From Mrakia gelida (Eukaryota > Basidiomycota > Tremellomycetes > Cystofilobasidiales > Mrakiaceae), in NCBI GenBank assembly GCA_024345305.1, contig BRON01000011.1:1364001-1428000 (forward strand): a stretch of 64,000 nucleotides of DNA, read 5' to 3'. This document shows, piece by piece, positions 12,412 through 22,819 of this stretch; positions within the stretch are counted from its first letter, which is position 1; each line of letters opens with the position of its first letter. The position numbers and the translations under genes are program-made. The notes beneath the pieces are model-generated. The model made no database searches. It was not told the DNA's origin and saw nothing but the letters and a program-made list of their open reading frames with translations.

Positions 12412-15046
12412 ATGGGATGCGCTACGTCCGCTCCGGACAAGGGAGAGAAGGATCGGTCTTACCAGATCGACAAGCAGATTGAGGAGGATTCAAGAAAGTT
12501 CAAAAAGGAGTGCAAGATCTTACTGCTAGGTACGTAGTCTCTTCTTACCTCCCTCTGCTGTCTCGTTCTCGTTCTTGGTCTGTGTGGAAGGGAAGGGAAG
12601 GGAAGAAACGAACGAGGAAGGGACTGGCTTCCCTCCACTCGCCTCTCTCTCTCTCGCCTCCTTCCCAGCTGGTCCTTCCGACTGCCTCCTTGCATCAACT
12701 CCGACAAAAAGCAATCTATCCTGCTACCCCCTATCTCTCCCTCTCTCTCCCTTCACCTCTCTTGCCCTCTTCAAAGGGAAAGAGCGAACAGGCAGAGAGA
12801 AGGGGCAGAACTGGAATGAGCTTTTAGTTCCCTTCCCTCTCTGCCCAACCAACAACGAAACAACCCCTCCCCTCGTCGATCAGCACCCTCTCGCTTCCCC
12901 CCTCCCCTTCAATGAAAGCTGACCTTCCTCTCCTTCTTCTTCTTCTTCTTCTCGTCGCGCAGGGTCAGGAGAGTCCGGGAAATCTACGATCGTCAAGCAG
13001 ATGAAGATCATCCATCAGAACGGTTACACCAAGGACGAACTCCTCCAGTTCAGACTCATCGTGTCAGTTCAGCCCACAGCTCGCTCGCTCGCTCTCTTTC
13101 TCCCTCCCTCCCTCGAACCACGGGAAATGCTCATCTCTTTGCTCGTTTCGTTTCACTCTTGGATACCAACAGGTACAAGAATCTCGTCGACTCAGCTCAA
13201 GCGGTGGTTATGGCCTGTCGGAAACTGGGAGTCGATCCCGAAGAGCCTGCAAATCGAGTGCGTCCGTCTCTCTTTCTCTCCCTCTCCCTCCCTCCCTCCT
13301 TCCTCTCCTTCTCACTACTCATCCCACCCACCACCACCACCTCCCCCCAACACCCTACATCACGATCCCACCCCTTCTCGAGCCCCCCCGTAAAGTGAGA
13401 TCGGCCAGTCAGACTGACTTTCGCCTTCACTGGAATCTCCTTCGTCGCTTGTTTCACACCACGCAGGTCTACGCCGACAAAATCCTCGACTACCGAATCG
13501 ACGCCGACCCTTCGCTCGTCCTCTCAGCAGACATCGCCAAAGCCATCGAATCCCTATGGCACGACCCTATCATCCCTTCCGTCCTCGATCGTCAGAGCGA
13601 GTTCTACTTGATGGATTCGGCACCTTAGTGAGTCGCGCGCGTCTCGACTGCTTTCGCTTCGTTCGCTCAACGCACAAGCTCATCCTCTTCAAACCGATTT
13701 TACCTGCGCCAGCTTCTTCGCCAACGTCCAACGAATCGGTCAACCGGACTACACCCCTGACGAGGCAGACGTGCTGAGAGCGAGGACGAAAACGACGGGA
13801 ATCAGCGAGACGAGGTTCACCATGGGTCAGCTGAGTATACAGTGAGTCGTCCCATCCCAGCCCTCTCTCTCTCATACCTTCCCGCTATATACGTCGCACT
13901 CACACTCTCGTTCGCGTTCGCAGTATGTTCGACGTTGGAGGTCAACGGTCAGAGCGGAAGAAGTGGATCCATTGGTACGTCGCCTCTGCCCCCTTTCTTC
14001 AACGAGCTCGGCGAACGAGAGCTGACTCTGGGTTTGGGTTTGGGTTTCGCGTGTGCGGTACAGCTTCGAAGCCGTGACGAGTATCATCTACTGTGTTGCG
14101 CTGAGCGAGTACGATCAGGTGTTGCTGGAGGAGAATGGACAGGTTCGTTTCTTTTCGCGCGCGCGTGTCTGTGAACGAGAGAGAGAGAGAGCTGACTTGG
14201 TTTTGCGTTTGGTGCTCAACAGAACCGGATGCAAGAGAGTCTGGTCTTGTTCGAGTCGGTGATCAACTCGCGGTGGTTCTTGAGGACGTCGGTGGTGAGT
14301 CGAGTCGAGCTTTTTGGCCTTCCTTCGCGTACCCCTTTCAATCTGCTGACCTTCTCCTTCTCTTTCCACCCACCCCTCTCCCCCCTTCTCTTACCCACCC
14401 ACTCCCCCACTCGCCCTTCTCGCTCGCTCTCCCCCCCCCCTCACCTCATCTCGCTCGGTCGGTCGCCACCCGCAGATCCTCTTCCTCAACAAGATCGACG
14501 TCTTCAAAGCCAAGCTTCCCAAAGTTCCGCTCGAGAAGTTCTTCCCTGAGTACACCGGAGGTCCGGACATCAACAAGGCTGCCAAGTACATCCTCTGGAG
14601 GTTCACCCAGACCAACCGAGCGAGGTTGAGCGTGTATCCTCATTTGACGCAGGCGACGGATACGTCGAATGTGAGTTTGATCTGAGCTTTCCTTGAGTTC
14701 AAGTTTGGGGGCTGAGGGGTTTGGGAGTAGTGCGATGGATTCGGGGGGTGTTTGGGGATGGTTGGGAACGTGTTTGAGAGCGACGAAGGGAGGAGACGAG
14801 ACGCGACGCGCGTGAGCTCGAGCCTCGAACGAAAATGAAACGCTGACCTCGCCTCCTTCTTCTTCCCCTCTTCTCAGATTCGACTGGTCTTTGCAGCCGT
14901 CAAGGAGACCATCTTGCAGAACGCTCTGCGTGATTCGTAAGTTCCCTTCCTTCTTCCTTCCTCCCAGCCTCTCATTCCCCGTCGCCTCGCGAGCTCACCC
15001 TCTCCCTTCCTCTTCTCTCTTTCCCCCTCACAGCGGTATCCTCTAA
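12412..15046 (+). CDS. Heterotrimeric G-protein alpha subunit, fungal group III (cAMP-type)
   Basis: Eleven exons join perfectly to 353 aa, the usual G-alpha length: 12412-12529, 12963-13062, 13173-13257, 13467-13627, 13713-13841, 13924-13974, 14064-14142, 14223-14294, 14476-14670, 14878-14936 and 15034-15046. All guanine-nucleotide motifs are intact: P-loop GSGESGKST (40-48), switch I RTKTTG (179-184), switch [14 protein letters not shown] (201-212, catalytic Q205), NKID (270-273) and TQATDTSN (323-330). The N-terminal MGC gives sites for myristoylation (G2) and palmitoylation (C3). The C terminus is RDSGIL, with Ser where Gi-type subunits carry the pertussis-toxin cysteine. This tail and the [14 protein letters not shown] terminus fit fungal group III subunits (GNA-3, Ustilago Gpa3, Cryptococcus Gpa1), which signal nutrient status to adenylyl cyclase. 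The group assignment rests on recalled motifs, the family on clear sequence. Confidence 0.95.
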
Positions 15047-16001
15047 ACCTCCTTCACCACCATCACCAGCGCCATCACCGTTCCCATCTCAACCCAACCC
15101 ATCCACCTCGCGTATCTGCTCCTGCCGGCTCCTGTGCTCCTTTCTCTCTCCCTTCCTCTCTTCAACCCATCCTTGCTCTTACTCCTCTTTAACCTATACC
15201 ACTCACGTACACCCTCTTCCCTCTCTCTCCATCTCCGCTTCTCTACCTACATCACTACAACCCATATAGTCATCCCATCCCACACTCGCTCGCCCTCTCT
15301 CACCCCACAACCCTCCCTTTTTCGTTCCGTTAACGTCCCCCGCCGTCTCTCGCATCAATTTAAACTCTCACTCTTAAACGTACTACTGCTCTCTCCTCTC
15401 TCTCTTACTTCTTTCTTTGAACTTCATTCTGGGTCTCCGTCTTTGTTTTCCTCGCGTCGTGGTTTCTCGCGTTCTCTCTTTGTCTGTAGTCTAGTCTACG
15501 TCCGTCGTTTCCTTAGTTTCCCCTCGCGTTCTCGGTTGGCCTTTCTTTTTGATGTGTGGGGAGGGGGTTTATGATGAGATCTCTTTTTTGATTCACTCAG
15601 CTGGTCGAGATGGGGAGAGGGGATGGGCGAGCGACGCGGGGAGTTCGAATCGGACGCGAGGTTGTCGGACGAGCGACGAGATCGGAAAGGGAGCAGTTGG
15701 AGTTTGGGTCGGGGTAGGAGAGAAGGAAGGGGTGTCCATGATAGAGAGAGCGAGAGCAAAAACAGACGGAGAACGAGCGAGAGAAAGAAGGGGGGAGGAG
15801 AGACGCGACTACCTAGGTTGAAACGAAACGAAACAAGGAAGAAAAGCGCAAGTAGAGTAGGGCAGCAGCAAAGCGAAGGTCTAAACGAGACGTGTAGTGT
15901 AGTGAAGTGTAGCGAAGAACGAACGAAAGAAAGAGAACAGAGAAGGTCCATGAACGTGCAAAAACAAACGAGACGAAACCAACACGAACGCGTCGTCTAC
16001 C
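15047..16001. other. Convergent intergenic region, no gene seen
   Basis: The G-alpha gene (+) and the coiled-coil gene (-) end facing each other, so this 955-bp stretch should be their 3' UTRs. The first half is pyrimidine-rich on the plus strand and the second half purine-rich, as expected for two opposed transcripts. No frame shows the local codon bias. Confidence 0.5.
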
Positions 16002-17876
16002 TTAACTCTTATCCCAAAACCCAATCAAACTCCCCACCTGCGCCCTCTTCAGGTTACTCGCCTTGATGAGCATCTCCTCCTCCTTTTCCTTCTCCGACCC
16101 ATGTCCACCGACGCTCCTCGATCTCCTCCTCCCGACCTTGCTTGCTCCGCCTGCTCCTCCCAGCAAGCCCGTCGCGGACCTCGTAGGTTTGGTGAACGGA
16201 GAGCTTGGGAGAGGAGTGCTTCGAGGTGTTCCTGAACCGTTCTCGGATTGTTCAAGAGGAGGCGAGGAAGAGGAAGAAGCGGGGATGTTGAGCAGCGGGA
16301 GGTTGGACGTAGAGGAGGAAGCGCGTTCGCCGAGAGCTGTGGTGTAGCGTTTTCGAGGAGGAGGTGCTCCTGGGGAGGTGGGTGCTGAGTTGGAGGAGGG
16401 GAGAGGGGAGGTGGAGCGTGGGACTGTGAGGGTGGGGGTGTGAAGGATGTTGGTGGTGGTGGTGGTTGGCTTGGGGAAGGAGGAGGTTGAGGTTGGGAGA
16501 GGGGAGGTGGATTGAGGGGTTCGGGGAGAGGAGGAAGAGGTGAAGGATTGGGTTGAGGCTGGGTGAGGGATGGAGGAGATGGAGACTGTTGAGCGGTGGG
16601 AAGTCCGGAGAGGAGCTGTGGTGGTGACGGGTGCGAAGGTTCGGGGTTTGGAGGAGGAGGAGGAGGGAGTGGTGGTGGGAGTAGTTGAGGCGACGGGAGG
16701 AGACAAGACTGATCTCTTCACGACGAGGGGAGGAGTTGAGGCAGCAACAAAAGGAGGAGCCCTTTCCTCCCTGACCCGCTCGAGAGACGAGGCTCTTGTC
16801 GTAGTCGCAGGTGCAAGAGGTGCTGAAGGTGGAGGAGGCGCCGTCGAGACCTGAGCTTCCATCGCTTCGAACCCTGCCCTCATCGCTCCCTTGAGCTCGG
16901 TCAAGTCCCTTCCGAGCTTCCCAACCTCCCCACCTCTCTCCTCCACAACCCTGACCCTGCCTTCCATGTTCTCGACCTTCTCCTCCAGAGCTCGAACGTG
17001 TCCGACGGTCCAGGCTTCGAGCTTCGTGAATCGGCTGGCGAGGAGAGCGAGGGAAGCCTCGACGTCGATGCCGTCTGACGAGGAAGGGTTGCGAGGGATG
17101 AGGTAGGGTGAGGGGTGAAGAGGTCCGGGAGTGAGTTGAGAGGTAGATGATTTGGATCGGGTAGGAGTTTGAGGGTCGAGAGGGTTGAGGTTGGGGTTGT
17201 TGTTCGGGGAAGGACGAGGGGAAGGGGATTGGGTCGCGTCGAAGAAGGGACCTCGTTCTTTCTGCTCCATCAAACCGACGAAACAAAGCGAAGTCGTTAG
17301 CTCGAGCTCCCTCACACATCCGAGTACATAGTCCTACCAGAGGGAGTAAGAAAGACGGAGATAGCCTACCTTTGTAGCCTTTGAAGCCTTGATGGTTCCA
17401 CCACCACCTCCGACCCCTCTCCCTTCCTGTTCCTCCCTCGCAAGGACCATCTCAGCTTCCCTCCTGCTTCGATCCCTCTCCTCCATAGCCAGCCTCACGA
17501 TCTCGTCACTACTGAGACTGCTCTGAAACCCTTCGTCCGTTTCTACTGGTGGTTGAGCTCTTCCCATCATGGAAGCGAACTTGGATGCGAGACCCCTGAG
17601 TGGAGGAGGACTCGATGCTGAAGAGACCGATCCTCCCCAAGGCGTGGGTTCTTCGTCCGCTGAGCGAGTAGAGTCGTACGAGGCCGAGGAAGGGAAGGAT
17701 GGTCGCTGGACTGGAGGGATGCTGATGAAGGAGGAGGAGGAAGAGGAAGCGGAGGAAGGAGTTGCTTGATTCTCTAAGGGAGGAGGCGAGGAAGGAAGAG
17801 GAGGAAGAGCAGGCTCAAACTCGGGGAGGGATAGAGGTTGGGGAGGAGGAGCTCGAGGACGAGGACGAGCGGGCAT
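16002..17876 (-). CDS. Hypothetical low-complexity protein with coiled coils
   Basis: I do not recognise this protein. Two exons, 17876-17370 and 17261-16002, flank a 108-nt intron and join in phase 0 to 588 aa. It is mostly Ser, Pro and Thr. A helical charged stretch around EIVRLAMEERDRSRREAEM (near residue 130) and a longer coiled coil around SRFTKLEAWTVGHVRALEEK through LTELKGAMRAGFEAMEAQV (near 250-310) are the only ordered parts. The C terminus is basic (KVGRRRSRSVGG, then KASNLKRAQVG). An in-frame ATG at 17972 would add 32 residues. I chose 17876 because it leaves about 180 bp of promoter before the divergent start at 18055. The layout suggests a cytoskeletal or polarity scaffold, but nothing specific supports that. 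Confidence 0.65.
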
Positions 17877-18054
17877 CGAAGAGGATGAGGATGGATGGAT
17901 GGTACGAGTTGAGATCGAGGAGGGGAGGGGTGAAGGGTAGAGGTCAACAAGGGAATCGAAGCTCGAAATCAAGCTCGCCTCCTCTCCTTCTTTCCCTCTT
18001 CCCCCTCCTTCTCTCCCCTCAAACAGTCAGCGTCGTCATTCTCGACTTTCAGCT

Positions 18055-19441
18055 ATGGACGATATCCTCGCTCAAATCGCTCAACTCCAAGAGCAAGCTC
18101 GACTTCAAGTGTCCACCATCCAAGCTCAAGCTTCGTCCCTCCATCTTCTCTCCGCTCAACACGACGAGCTCTCGTCGACCGTCAAAGCTCAAGCAACGTC
18201 CATCACTCGTCTCGAGTCCGAGAACAAGGATCAGGAAAGGGTCATCGCTCAGCTATCCATGGCGTCGATTCCGGGTGGTCATTGGGTTTGGGAGAGCAGC
18301 CTCGGAGAGGGAGAGGGAGAGGGAGGGAGGGAGGAGCAAAGGAGCAGAAGCTCAACGTCGGGAACTTGGTTTTGGTCGCACGTACGTCCCTCGAGACCCA
18401 TCGCATCTGTCGAGGAAACCCTTCGGGAGGCTCATGAGAACGATGTTCTGACTCCGCACTTCTTTGCACCCTTTGATCTGACAGGAGAAATACAGGACGA
18501 GCCCAGTTCCACTCGCCGTCAACCCTCCCTCCGCCTCGCTCAACTCCCTCCCCGTCGAACTCCTCTCCAGTATCCTCGAGCTTCTCAGTCGATCAGAACA
18601 GGCGGCAATATGCTGTGTGTCGATGAGATTCCTTGAACTGGCGGCCAAACCGCTCTACAAGAAGGTCAAGGTCGACATGCGAGGAGCAATCCTCCTCCTC
18701 AACGCGAGGGTGAGTTTCCCTTTGTTTCCCCATCCTCTGCTGAGATTGATATCCCGAGCGACCCGATTGAGAAGGTACTGGCCGACGGACCCGTTCCATC
18801 TTCACTGCTTCTCGTTCGTTCAACTGCAGCTCAGCACACCCTCTCCTTCTTCCCTCGAACGCGTCCATCCCTTCCTCCGACCCACAATCGTACTCCTCCA
18901 AGCACGGAACTACCACGCTCCTCCCTCAACTCCTCTCCTCGTCGAGAGTGAAGACAGCCTTCCCCTCGAGAACCTCGCCATCTCATTCCGCGCAACCAAG
19001 AACTCAACACAAATCTACACCGTCTGGTCACCGGTCCTCCGTCTCTTCAACCCTTCCACCTTCAACATCTCCTCCGGGAACGGGAAGAGACTCCTTCCCA
19101 CCATCTCTCGCATCACCACATCCGCTATAACCTTCCTCAACTCATGGTCTCGCCTCGAGGCGCTTTCCTGCTTTGGAAAAGGCACGCTGGCGTTCCTCGA
19201 GGATGATCAGGTCGGAGACGGAGATGAGGGAAGAATGGCTTTCCTGCCCGACCTGGAGCGTATGAATCCAGTGCACGGGATAAAGATCTCAATAGATTTG
19301 GTGTTTGCGGATGGGACGAGGCGGGAGCTACCGGTGGACGATGAGGAGGCGTTGAAGCGTCGACTGAGGGAACCGTTCGAGTGCGAGAAGGAGGTGGTCG
19401 GTGTTCCCGTTTGGTTTTGCGCGAGAGGGGCGAGTTATTGA
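18055..19441 (+). CDS. F-box protein with N-terminal coiled coil (paralogue of the gene at 37,210)
   Basis: Three exons (18055-18381, 18485-18709, 18830-19441) join in frame to 387 aa. Residues 1-70 are a coiled coil (ILAQIAQLQEQARLQVSTI...), ending in a motif MASIPGGHWVWE. After a Glu/Gly/Ser linker, exon 2 holds the F-box, around LNSLPVELLSSILELLSRS with a C-terminal KPLYKKVKV. The rest is a globular region of unknown fold. The gene at 37,210 shares the order of parts: coiled coil, SIASVPDGYWAWD, EKYK at the exon start, then LPVELLVMIFDLLD. F-box proteins are SCF ubiquitin-ligase adaptors; the substrate is unknown. The first donor is taken as GTACGT at 18382. The start codon is the only ATG before the coiled coil. 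Confidence 0.78.
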
Positions 19442-19715
19442 TGGGCTGCTAGGTCGTATGCATGTATTTACATCGAGGAGTCCGCAGCTGGATAGAGAAG
19501 AGCGGCGCGGAATGTGGGGAGTTGAGCGGAGCGGTCTCAAATGTCGACGCGTCGTTCGAGCTGCACGCCAAGTCGAATCGAGAGAGCCCGAGACGGAATC
19601 TACAAGTATAATCTCTTTTCGAAACCATGAAATCTCGTCTCGTACCCGAGCAGCCTATCCCATCCCAACCATCACCCTCAAAACGACGCTCATTCTCGCT
19701 CGTCGTCGTCGTCGT

Positions 19716-20992
19716 TCACCAACTCGGCTTGAGGCAGAAGCGCTTGTGCCTCTTCCAGTCGGCTTTTTGATGTTCTGAGAGGTAAGAAGCAGAGTGTACG
19801 AGGATTACGAGAAGACGAGAAAGCGAACCCTTCGAGCAGTAGCGAACGGCGATGCACTGAAGGAAAGACGACGCGTCGAGGTCTGCGCGAGTTTGACGAA
19901 CAAGAGAGGATGACGATGAGCGAGATTGACTAACCCTCGAGCAAGCCATCATTTCCTCTCCGTCCTGGAGCTGCACACAGTTTGATCTCTGCGGCTCATC
20001 CTCACGATCTGCGGCGAGACGATGCTCGCAACTCCGCCAGACCGAAGAGATCCTCTCATTGCTGGCCCTGCTCGACTCCGTCTCCTCCCCTGACATCCTG
20101 AGAAGAATCGTACATACGGTATTTGTAGCGATCCCGGCGCACGATAATACAGCTTCCGCGAGCTCTGGAAGCTCGCGATTGAGGAGTCGAGCCCTGAGGG
20201 TGCGGAGGGTCTGGCGGGATTGGAGGGGCAAGGACGGGAACGTTGCGGCGAGAGGGAGTTGATTGACGAGGGTGGTATAGAGAATCATGAGGGGCACGAG
20301 GATAGACGCGACCGCTGCGGAGCTGTTGGGGACGTGCTGGGAAGGGAGAAAGAGAACCAGAAGGGGAACGTTGGCTCATCAGTCTTCGACACCGAGGAGG
20401 ACAGGTGAAAGGAAAGGGCTCGTCACACACCCTGGTCAGAACGACTTGATCTAGGACCTCCATTACCGTAGTAGAAGATTGAGGAAGAGAGCTGAGGCCT
20501 CGTCGGGGACTTGACGAACGAAACGAGGCAAGGAGCAGGTGCTGTTCATCGCGACTTGCCCGACGACGTCCGAGTAGCTGAGGTAGGTGTTCTGCGAGAT
20601 CTGATCGCTGGGGTCGCTGGGGTAGGATCCTAGTGCAAGGAAACTCCGAGCGAGAGATGGGAGGTACTGGGACCCGAACTCTTCCTGAGAACGAGACACG
20701 AGAGCAAGACGTCAGGTCGAAGCGAAGGACCAGCAGTACAAGAAGGAAACTGACGCTGAAGACTTCTTCGTCGTCGACTTGTCCGAGAGGGTTTCCTATC
20801 GTCTGAGCATATGAAAGAGGCGTGTGAGTTCGGGAGGAGGAGGTCGAGAAGGAAAGGGCGAAGAGTTGAATGCCTCACCTCCTTGCGTTTGCGGACTCCT
20901 TCCAGTGTTTCCGCTGTCCTAGGTGTTGCAGGGCGACCATCCTTAGTGAGACCGAGGAGATGAGCAACTGTTTCAGAGTGAGAGCCCTCCAT
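19716..20992 (-). CDS. MYND-type zinc-finger protein, with an apparent one-base frameshift
   Basis: Exons read on the minus strand: 20992-20879, 20802-20755, 20684-20431, 20336-19935, 19856 to about 19829, and a last exon ending at 19716. The C terminus is a MYND finger: an upstream SNC, then MACSRCIAVRYCSKEHQKADWKRHKRFC built across three exons, with the usual C-x2-C, YCSK, DW and H-x3-C spacing. MYND fingers bind proline-rich partners, often in transcriptional co-repressors or methyltransferases; no SET domain is visible. The middle is helical and leucine-rich. Exon 3 is coding up to LFLNLLLR and then meets TAA, while the next codons in another frame (VMEVLDQVVLTR) continue smoothly to a good donor and fit the next exon in phase 0. 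One base appears to be missing near 20466, so the exact protein there is uncertain. Confidence 0.7.
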
Positions 20993-21333
20993 ATCGCGGG
21001 GCGGGAGAGGGGATAGGGAGGAAGGATAGAGGAGAGGGAAGGAAAGGAAGGAGAGGGTCGACGTCGAGCTCAACTTCGAACTTCTCGACCTCTTCTCTTC
21101 TTCTCCTCCAACCTTTTCGACCTTTTATAGGGTTCTTCTTTTCGATCCGCGTCGTCTAGGATCTACTCAACAGACTAGTGGTCATGTTGCCCGAGATTTC
21201 TTCGAATGACGGGAGGCAACGAACGAACGAAACGATGGTGAGCTCGACAATCCGCCCTTCCTTCTTCTGCCCTCCGCTTTTACCTCCTCTGTCTCTTCGA
21301 CAGAGCTCATAGATCTCTCGGAGCGCAGCTGAC
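20993..21333. promoter_or_regulatory. Bidirectional promoter region (MYND gene / PIG-Y-like gene)
   Basis: 341 bp between divergent start codons. A TTTTATAGG stretch near 21123 resembles a TATA element. Nothing else is recognisable and no coding frame is convincing. Confidence 0.4.
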
Positions 21334-21892
21334 ATGCTGCTTCAATCTCCGTCCCACAAATCACAGAAGGAAAACGTCAAAGAGCCCATCCTGGCCGACC
21401 TCCTTCGTCCTTCTCCCTCCGAGTCCTCGCCCACCGCCTCCCCTTCGATCAGCATACCCTCAACCTCGACTCAACTCCTTCATCGAGCAGCCCTCATCTT
21501 CTCCTTCTCTTTCCTCGCTATCATTTACGCTGGATTCACGACCTTCGGCTGTTCAATCCTCTCTCCGACGTATCCAGAGGTGAGCTCGACCTCTCCTCCC
21601 CTCCCTTGTTTCGCTCGAGCTCATCACAACTTCTTCCTTCCTCTTTCAGACCCTACGACTGGTATGCGAGGACGCTCACTACAAGTATCTACCTCCTCTG
21701 GCTATTCCCGGTGGTGCGTAGTAAGTATACGAGCTCGCACGATCTGGCTCTTTTCCGTTCGCGCTCGAGCTCGAGCTCACCTCTCCTCCTACTTCCTTTC
21801 GTCTCCTTCTCTTCCCTCCCTCGTTCCTCGTACGAACCCCCAGCTACGTGATCGCTAACTGGGTTGGGTGGGAGTACTTCCGATACGCGTAG
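21334..21892 (+). CDS. Small two-span membrane protein resembling PIG-Y (GPI-GlcNAc transferase subunit)
   Basis: Three exons (21334-21579, 21650-21720, 21844-21892) with canonical GTGAGC and GTAAGT donors join to 121 aa. After a Ser/Pro-rich cytosolic head there is a hydrophobic span, LIFSFSFLAIIYAGFTTFG. A second, shorter span follows across the last two junctions (LPPLAIPGGAYYVIANWVG), ending WEYFRYA. The closing pattern (I-P, aromatic helix, W, G, F-R) resembles the end of PIG-Y, which finishes in a WxG...FR-type tail. PIG-Y is a small two-helix subunit of the ER complex that makes GlcNAc-PI, the first step of GPI-anchor synthesis. The match is from memory over about 30 residues, so the name is tentative while the gene model is good. 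It shares a promoter with the MYND gene. Confidence 0.55.
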
Positions 21893-22819
21893 GTTCACTT
21901 GGGGCAGCTCTTTTGGTGAGTCTTTGAGCTTTCGATTCGGGTCGACGAACGCGCTTCGAGTGGAGTCTTTCTTCCGCCTCTGCTTCTTCTCGAGCTGACT
22001 TTTGCTCTCCTTCTATGCAAGCAACCGACTCCCTCACCCTTGTCGCATCTCTCGACGCTGTCCTCGACTGTTCCTCTCAGACGCTCGAGTCGACGCAGTC
22101 CACTCACGGTCCTCGGATCCCTCCTCGACTGGCTCCTTCGAGGTCGGTCTCTTTCGAGGTCAACGTGCTCAGGAGTGAGACGGATTCGAATTCCAGGAGG
22201 TCGGCAAGAGGCCAGTCAGGGGAGAGATGAAGGGAAGTGAAGTGCGTCGTCGTTTCACCTTCTCGCCTTCGACGCGTCGACCTTCTCCAACTCTCCTTAT
22301 TCACCTCGTAGCTCACTTTTGGTACTCTTCGATCGAGATGATATACTCGCTCACCCTTGCTGCTTTTTTCTGCTTCAATCGATTCCTGCACATCGAGAGC
22401 GACTTCGATCAGGAGGGAAGGACGAGGCGACGGAGGTCGCACCTCATCCTTTCGTCTCTCCCCCCTTCGCTCATCGCTTGCTTCCACTGGTCGTGGCTGA
22501 TGCATCCACAGACTTTCACCTACACCTTCAATCCTTTAGAGCCGAACGACCAAGGGAAAAGGTGGGCTGAACTTTTTCGCCGGCTTCAGTGCGACCCCCA
22601 TCTTTAGCTTCCAAGCTCTGACCTCTTCCTTCGCCTCCTGCTCCTTCCCCTTTCATCGTCAGAACTCTTCCCTTCTCCGACGACAGAACCACGCGCTCCG
22701 CCTCGGGGAATCGACCCCTGCAACGGCTCGCCGGACTTTTCAGCCTTCCTTCCTTCTTCCCCTCGTCTTCCCTCCAACCTCCATCTTCGCGAGGCTCGCC
22801 CCCCCCCCCTTCCCCGACG
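21893..22819 (+). other. Intergenic region with a probable 3'-UTR intron
   Basis: This 927-bp gap lies between two plus-strand genes. Just after the stop codon of the PIG-Y-like gene, 21916-22021 has the form of an intron: GTGAGTC donor, GCTGACTTTTG branch region and TATGCAAG acceptor. This suggests a spliced 3' UTR. The remaining 800 bp should include the promoter of the beta-glucosidase gene. It has mixed pyrimidine tracts, one ACGCGT near 22269, and no frame I would call coding. Confidence 0.4.

Noticed and set aside
13261..13466. Pyrimidine-rich repeats in the G-alpha introns as microsatellites of note
   Set aside because: CT-rich tracts of this kind are present in most introns and leaders of the window, so they are background here.
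16063..17106. Plus-strand open frames opposite the coiled-coil gene
   Set aside because: Low-complexity mirror of the minus-strand coding sequence; the minus strand has the intron and the codon bias.
21606..21851. Alternative frame in exon 2 of the PIG-Y-like gene reading a hydrophobic segment (DWYARTLTTSIYLLWLFPVV)
   Set aside because: It looks like a membrane helix, but it needs a poor GTATCC donor and does not join the third exon. The other frame uses GTGAGC and GTAAGT donors and ends in a family-like tail.
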